Below, piece by piece: positions 59,609 through 64,000 of a stretch of 64,000 bases of DNA. Numbering within the stretch: the stretch's first letter is position 1; each line of letters opens with the position of its first letter. A model generated the notes under the pieces. It had not been told where the DNA came from and made no database searches. It was given only the letters and a program-made list of their open reading frames with translations. A program made the translations under genes and the position numbers. Origin of the DNA: CAVTLG01 sp963735495 (GTDB taxonomy: Bacteria > Chloroflexota > Ktedonobacteria > Ktedonobacterales > Ktedonobacteraceae); contig CAVTLG010000002.1 of the NCBI GenBank assembly GCA_963735495.1, forward strand, positions 496,001 to 560,000. Reading direction: 5' to 3'.

Positions 59609-62353
59609 ATGCTGCCAGGATTGAGCGATCAAGGCTTGCTTTCCACAAAACTTACGCTGCCTCGCTGCTGTGTAAGAACTCTCATACCTCGTCAATACCT
59701 CTATAGCAAGCTAGAAATGGGTGTGCGCTACCCATTTCTACTGATCTCAGCTCTCGCTGGCAGTGGTAAAACAACCCTGATCAGTGAATGGTTACGGCAG
59801 CGGCAGTCGGCTGCCGCGTGGGTGTCTCTGGAACCGGATGATAATGATCCGCTGCGTTTCTGGCGCTATGTGCTGGCGGCATTCGGTAACGTCTACGCAG
59901 ATGACACTGAAAAAATCGATTTATGTCTATCAAATGTCTATAGAGCACAAATTGAGGACATGTTGACAGAGCTACTCAATATCTTGCTGCTGGTGCCGCA
60001 AGATATCTTGCTCGTACTGGATGATTATCATCATATTACCAATGCTACTATTCATCATACATTAGAATTCTTTCTGGAACATTTACCACCTCATGTTCAC
60101 TTGATCATGATTACACGTAGCGATCCACCGCTGGCGTTAGCGCGGCTACGTGTTCGCTGTCAGATCAGTGAGCTACACATGTCTGATCTGCGCTTGACTA
60201 TGGAAGAAACCACGCAATTACTCGAACGTGGTCTTGGCGTCACACCGCCAGCCGAGGCTCTCCTTGCAATCGATAAGCTCACAGAAGGTTGGGTGGCTGG
60301 ACTCCAACTGATGATGCTCTCGCTTAAAGAGCAAGATGATATCATCGCACTTCCTGATGCTATCAAGACGTTCAGCGGCGCGCAGCGCCATGTCTCAGCC
60401 TATCTGACAGAAGAGATTCTGACCTATCTGCCTGACGATGTGCGAGAATTTTTACTCCTGACGTCCATTGTAACGACTATGAATGTATCACTCTGTGAGG
60501 CCATAACGAGGCAGAAACAGGGTGCTGTGCTGTTGGAGTGGCTCGATCAGTCTAACCTTTTACAATCTACGACAGATGAGCAGGGAAACTGTTATCGCTG
60601 CCACGGCCTGTTGTCAGAATTGCTGTATGCGTGTCTAAAACAAGAGTATGCTGAACGCCTACCCGAACTTCATCTGCGCGCCAGTAAGTGGTATGAGCAG
60701 CATGATATGCTGCTGGATGCCATACACCATGCGCTGGCGGCTTCTGCTCCTGAGCAGGCTACTTGTTTGATTGAGAAATGCGCATGGTCGTTGCTAGAAC
60801 AAGGACAGGCGGGCAAAATTTGTACACGGCTCAAGAAATTGCCCGGCTCGTTGTCACTGGTAAAACGACCATGGCTCGCGCTGTTGTACGCTGGATACTA
60901 TATATATACAGGGCAGCTAGAGAACTATGAGCAAACACTTTTACTTGTTGAGCAAGCTTGTACGAAAAACGCTGTGGTCTCTATCCTCCCCCGTTTCCCC
61001 CTCAAGGACGGAGAACCAAACGCTGTGGAATTGCGACTCAAGTGGCTACTGCTGCGAGCCTATGGCGCGCTATTTTATACTGATGGCGCAAAAGTAGTGC
61101 AATATGCGCAACAGGCGCAAGAGCTAGCCCCTATGTCAACCATAAGTTCTGACTATGCATCCGTCCTCCAGGGAGCGGGCTATCTCGCCATGGGGGAGTT
61201 GGAGCAAGCACATAGAGCTTTAGCACGGGGACAATCTATCTCGCGGCCTGCATCTGCAAGACTAATACATGCGTTTGTTTACCTGGGTGATCTGCGTATA
61301 CAGCGTGGATGTTTGCATGAAGCCCTGGAACTTTACACGCAAGGTATTGCAGAAATAGCGGGAAGTGTGGCGTGGGATGCTGTTTTAGCGCATTGTCATG
61401 TTGGATCTCTCTATTATGAGTGGAACGATAGGCGTAATGCTGAGTATCATTTAGCGCAGGCATGGCAGATGGCGGAACAACATACTCCTGGCTGTATTTT
61501 TAGCGCAGGACCGATATTGGCTGCACGCCTGGCCTGGCTACGCGGCGAAAAAGCAAAGACCATGAGCTTGCTCGATAAAGCAGAGGAGCAGCAACGGGGG
61601 CGGCAGGATTTGCTACGCATCACCGTCCTGCGTGTACAATATTTACTGGCAGAAGGGAATATTGATGCTGCCCATCTCGCGCTGCAACGTTCCATGCCAG
61701 CTACTGAGGAGGCGCTGCTCGCCTGTGAAAAGGAAATCTGGTATCAAGCCAAAGTACGCTTGCTAATGGCTCAGCAACGGGCGGCAGAAGCGATTGGTTT
61801 GCTTGAAGCTGTACTCCAGACGGCTAGAACTCAGGGACGTACACACAATGAGATAGCATTGCAAGTGCTATTGGTACGAGCATATTACGCAACTGGTGAT
61901 GTCCACAGTACGAAGCAGACACTTGAACAGGCTGTTATGTTGGCCCAGACAGGGGGATATTGCCGCGTATTTTTGGACGAGGGTGAGGAGCTGGCTATAC
62001 TCCTGGCGGAACTCTATCATCGTCAGCGTAAGAAGAACGCCAGCAGCAGACAAAAAAGTATGGGTGAGTATATACAGACGCTGCTGAGCGCATGTGGGTT
62101 AGCTGCTGAGGTCCATGCCTGGAAACAGTGGCGCAGGAGAACACAGTCACCTTTGGATCAACTGAGCGAGCGTGAACAAGCTGTACTCAAACTCGTGGCA
62201 GAAGGCTATTCTAATCAACAGATTGCGCATGTCCTGGTGGTAGCCGAGAGCACCATTAAGACGCATTTGAATAATATTTACACCAAGCTGCATGTAAATT
62301 CCCGTTTGCAAGCGTTGACGAAAGCTCACGCGTACGGACTCCTGGACCGCTGA
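59609..62353 (+). CDS. MalT-like LuxR-family ATP-dependent regulator
   Basis: 914 residues; GAAGGGG precedes ATG 59609. STLKLTLP-type N-terminus (LLSTKLTLPRCCVRTLIPRQ), P-loop ISALAGSGKTTLISEWLRQ, Walker B DILLVLDDYHHI, TEGWVAGLQLMML (sensor region), then about 450 residues of TPR-like helices and the C-terminal HTH LSEREQAVLKLVAEGYSNQQ, IAHVLVVAESTIKTHLNNIY. Same plan as E. coli MalT (901 residues), where inducer binds the TPR part. No sugar-transport genes nearby, so the inducer is unknown. Confidence 0.94.
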   Translation: MLPGLSDQGLLSTKLTLPRCCVRTLIPRQYLYSKLEMGVRYPFLLISALAGSGKTTLISEWLRQRQSAAAWVSLEPDDNDPLRFWRYVLAAFGNVYADDTEKIDLCLSNVYRAQIEDMLTELLNILLLVPQDILLVLDDYHHITNATIHHTLEFFLEHLPPHVHLIMITRSDPPLALARLRVRCQISELHMSDLRLTMEETTQLLERGLGVTPPAEALLAIDKLTEGWVAGLQLMMLSLKEQDDIIALPDAIKTFSGAQRHVSAYLTEEILTYLPDDVREFLLLTSIVTTMNVSLCEAITRQKQGAVLLEWLDQSNLLQSTTDEQGNCYRCHGLLSELLYACLKQEYAERLPELHLRASKWYEQHDMLLDAIHHALAASAPEQATCLIEKCAWSLLEQGQAGKICTRLKKLPGSLSLVKRPWLALLYAGYYIYTGQLENYEQTLLLVEQACTKNAVVSILPRFPLKDGEPNAVELRLKWLLLRAYGALFYTDGAKVVQYAQQAQELAPMSTISSDYASVLQGAGYLAMGELEQAHRALARGQSISRPASARLIHAFVYLGDLRIQRGCLHEALELYTQGIAEIAGSVAWDAVLAHCHVGSLYYEWNDRRNAEYHLAQAWQMAEQHTPGCIFSAGPILAARLAWLRGEKAKTMSLLDKAEEQQRGRQDLLRITVLRVQYLLAEGNIDAAHLALQRSMPATEEALLACEKEIWYQAKVRLLMAQQRAAEAIGLLEAVLQTARTQGRTHNEIALQVLLVRAYYATGDVHSTKQTLEQAVMLAQTGGYCRVFLDEGEELAILLAELYHRQRKKNASSRQKSMGEYIQTLLSACGLAAEVHAWKQWRRRTQSPLDQLSEREQAVLKLVAEGYSNQQIAHVLVVAESTIKTHLNNIYTKLHVNSRLQALTKAHAYGLLDR

Positions 62354-62379
62354 TGTATAACAACGTCAATACCAGCTTT

Positions 62380-64000
62380 TTATTGAGCACGCGGTGGTAT
62401 GCAGTCCTCGGCCTCGCTTCCCGGTAATAGACCAAGCGCATAAGCCTTGTTGACAGCTTGCAGGCGTGTATGCACATTGAGCTTGCTGTAGATGTTGTTC
62501 AGATGCGTCTTAATGGTACTGACTGTGACTACGAGCTGTTGTGCAATCTGCTGGTTAGAAAGGCCGTCTGCGATGAGCTTGAGCACCGTCTGCTCGCGTT
62601 CACTCAGCCTGGCGCACTGCATAACGTCACTGACATGGGGTACAAGCCAGATGGGCGACGGGACGTCTTTGCCAAAGGCAATAAGCAAATTGTGTAGGTA
62701 AGAGAGCGAGATGCCTTGTTGTTCGTTAGAGCGATGTCTACGGCACTTGCTGTAGAGCGCGGAGAGTAGTTCTGCCACCACGGTTCCCTCATCAACAAAA
62801 GAACGTATGTAACTATGTGACTCCCCTAGTCTAAGAACGCGCTCAAGCGTTTGTTGCATGTTCTGCTTGTTTCCTGCGGCATGGTAGGCCAGCGTCAGCA
62901 GGAGCAGTAAAGAGATCTCGTCGCCGACACGTCCCTTTACTTGAGCAAGCACCTCTTCAAGAAGCACGATTGCGGACAGGGCATGCCCTTGCGCGAGATG
63001 GATGCGTACTTGAAGCTGGTACCAGGCTACTTTTTCGTACGGTGACATGGCTGCTATGAGTGTGGGTTTATAGTGCTCCTGCCATGACAATGCAGTCGCC
63101 ACATCTCCTTGCTCTAAGCAAAACTGGACGCGCAGGGCCGTAATACGAGCAAGTGCGGGAGCATTTTCTCCAAAGCGGTGCGCATACTGCTCTGCCTGAT
63201 CCAACCATGCTATAACCTGGTCAGCATCTCCTTGCACCCGGGCCAGGCGAGCTGCCAGCATATAACGCTCTAGCAGAAAAAAGCTTGTATATGGTGAGAT
63301 TTCGGCCATGTCTTGTTGCCAATGATCCCGGACTGCACTAAGGTTGTTCCATTCATAATAGATGTGGGCGAGGCGTATATGCGCAACGGCGCTATGCAAT
63401 TTGTGTATGTCAATAGCTAAAAGTATTTCGTGGAGTGCATGCGCAACACTCTGTAAGCAACCTTGTATTGTCTGTATCTCATACAGATAAAGGCGTGCAA
63501 CTACTTTACAGTCAAAATCATAGGCGTGGATCTGTGACACCTCAAGGAGCAGAGCCTGCGCTCTTGTCAGTTCTCCATGCAAGAGATAGCCTGCTGCAAG
63601 ACTAACTTGTGCACGACTACGTAGCCGTATGTCGTCTTCAGACGTTTGTTGCAGTGCCTGCTGTGCCCAGGTGATGGCCGACGGTCCATCGCTACATAAA
63701 AGCGCCTTATAAGCACGCAGAGCGCAAATCCAACCCGTTAGCTCTGTGTGTTGATCACTTTTGCTGTGTTCTGCTAGCTGGAGCGCCTGTTCATAGGCCT
63801 GACTATTTCCCGCCATTAAAAAGGTCCAGGCGCGCAGACAGGAAAGCGTGGGATGCTCGGCATAGCTGCTCTGCGGTAATTGTTCTAGCCAGGATTGCAG
63901 TAGTGGAAAATCTCCCTGTTGTATGAAAGACCACACGTTCTGCTCAACGATCATCGCTATGTGCTCACTATCTTCAGAGGCGAAAGCATATTTCACTGCA
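62380..64000 (-). CDS. MalT-like LuxR-family regulator, partial (N-terminal ATPase beyond the window)
   Basis: Open frame from the window edge to 62380; a GTG at 63996 is an internal codon. The visible 540 residues are TPR-like helical repeats (from SFIQQGDFPLLQSWLEQLP onward) and the HTH LSEREQTVLKLIADGLSNQQ, IAQQLVVTVSTIKTHLNNIY. About 350 residues with the P-loop should lie to the right. Convergent with the regulator at 59609, ending 26 bases from it, and closely related in its HTH. Confidence 0.92.
   Translation of the reverse strand, partial: AVKYAFASEDSEHIAMIVEQNVWSFIQQGDFPLLQSWLEQLPQSSYAEHPTLSCLRAWTFLMAGNSQAYEQALQLAEHSKSDQHTELTGWICALRAYKALLCSDGPSAITWAQQALQQTSEDDIRLRSRAQVSLAAGYLLHGELTRAQALLLEVSQIHAYDFDCKVVARLYLYEIQTIQGCLQSVAHALHEILLAIDIHKLHSAVAHIRLAHIYYEWNNLSAVRDHWQQDMAEISPYTSFFLLERYMLAARLARVQGDADQVIAWLDQAEQYAHRFGENAPALARITALRVQFCLEQGDVATALSWQEHYKPTLIAAMSPYEKVAWYQLQVRIHLAQGHALSAIVLLEEVLAQVKGRVGDEISLLLLLTLAYHAAGNKQNMQQTLERVLRLGESHSYIRSFVDEGTVVAELLSALYSKCRRHRSNEQQGISLSYLHNLLIAFGKDVPSPIWLVPHVSDVMQCARLSEREQTVLKLIADGLSNQQIAQQLVVTVSTIKTHLNNIYSKLNVHTRLQAVNKAYALGLLPGSEAEDCIPPRAQ

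Overview
The window looks like chromosomal DNA from a filamentous Chloroflexota bacterium, probably class Ktedonobacteria. This is an inference from gene content, not from a marker gene. The signs are: many very large LuxR-type regulators of the MalT and NB-ARC kinds, a WD40-fused Ser/Thr kinase, BldC-like mini-regulators, an LprG-like lipoprotein, TnpB-type transposon remnants, intermediate GC and mostly long intergenic regions.

Layout. 1-2.6 kb: end of a secreted ricin-type (CBM13) protein, a decayed CBM2 tail, tRNA-Met(CAT), a small membrane protein and a TerC-family protein. 3-15.5 kb: one co-oriented surface-glycan cluster behind a strong promoter with a palindromic operator. It holds a GT2, a GT4, a sugar-nucleotide epimerase, a UPF0104-type membrane protein, an HlyD-like adaptor, a TPR membrane protein, a giant GT-C enzyme fused to carbohydrate-binding-like modules, and a lipoprotein with a probable alpha/alpha-toroid fold. 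15.5-22.5 kb: radC, then lon and hsp20 on the minus strand, and three poorly known proteins. 23-27.7 kb: a three-gene operon (LprG/LppX-like lipoprotein, 14-TM MFS transporter with an extra extracytoplasmic domain, secreted protein with similar architecture) that recalls the mycobacterial lprG-rv1410c (P55) lipid-export operon. 28-34 kb: MshC/CysRS-like ligase overlapping tatD, orphan HicB, MenA-like prenyltransferase, bacterial translin and an unknown protein. 34-43 kb: two class A penicillin-binding proteins separated by a highly structured noncoding element and a frameshifted FAD oxidoreductase; then a HTH regulator and a Nudix hydrolase. 43-51.3 kb: WD40 kinase converging on a GAF-GAF histidine kinase, an M3 oligoendopeptidase interrupted by an in-frame TGA, a GT39-like membrane protein and an unknown protein. 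51.7-64 kb: a regulatory island with a divergent pair of NB-ARC-LuxR proteins, a transposon remnant, two BldC-like proteins, an ECF sigma factor and two MalT-like regulators (the last running off the end).

The least expected signals are: (i) the lipoprotein/MFS/LmeA-like lipid-trafficking operon; (ii) three dispersed 36-37-nt CRISPR-repeat-like sequences ending in TGAAAC, two of them preceded by a conserved promoter-like leader, with no array and no cas genes; (iii) a roughly 420-bp multi-hairpin element bounded by 13-bp near-identical direct repeats, in which two hairpins share one loop; and (iv) two genes inactivated, or recoded, by single events.
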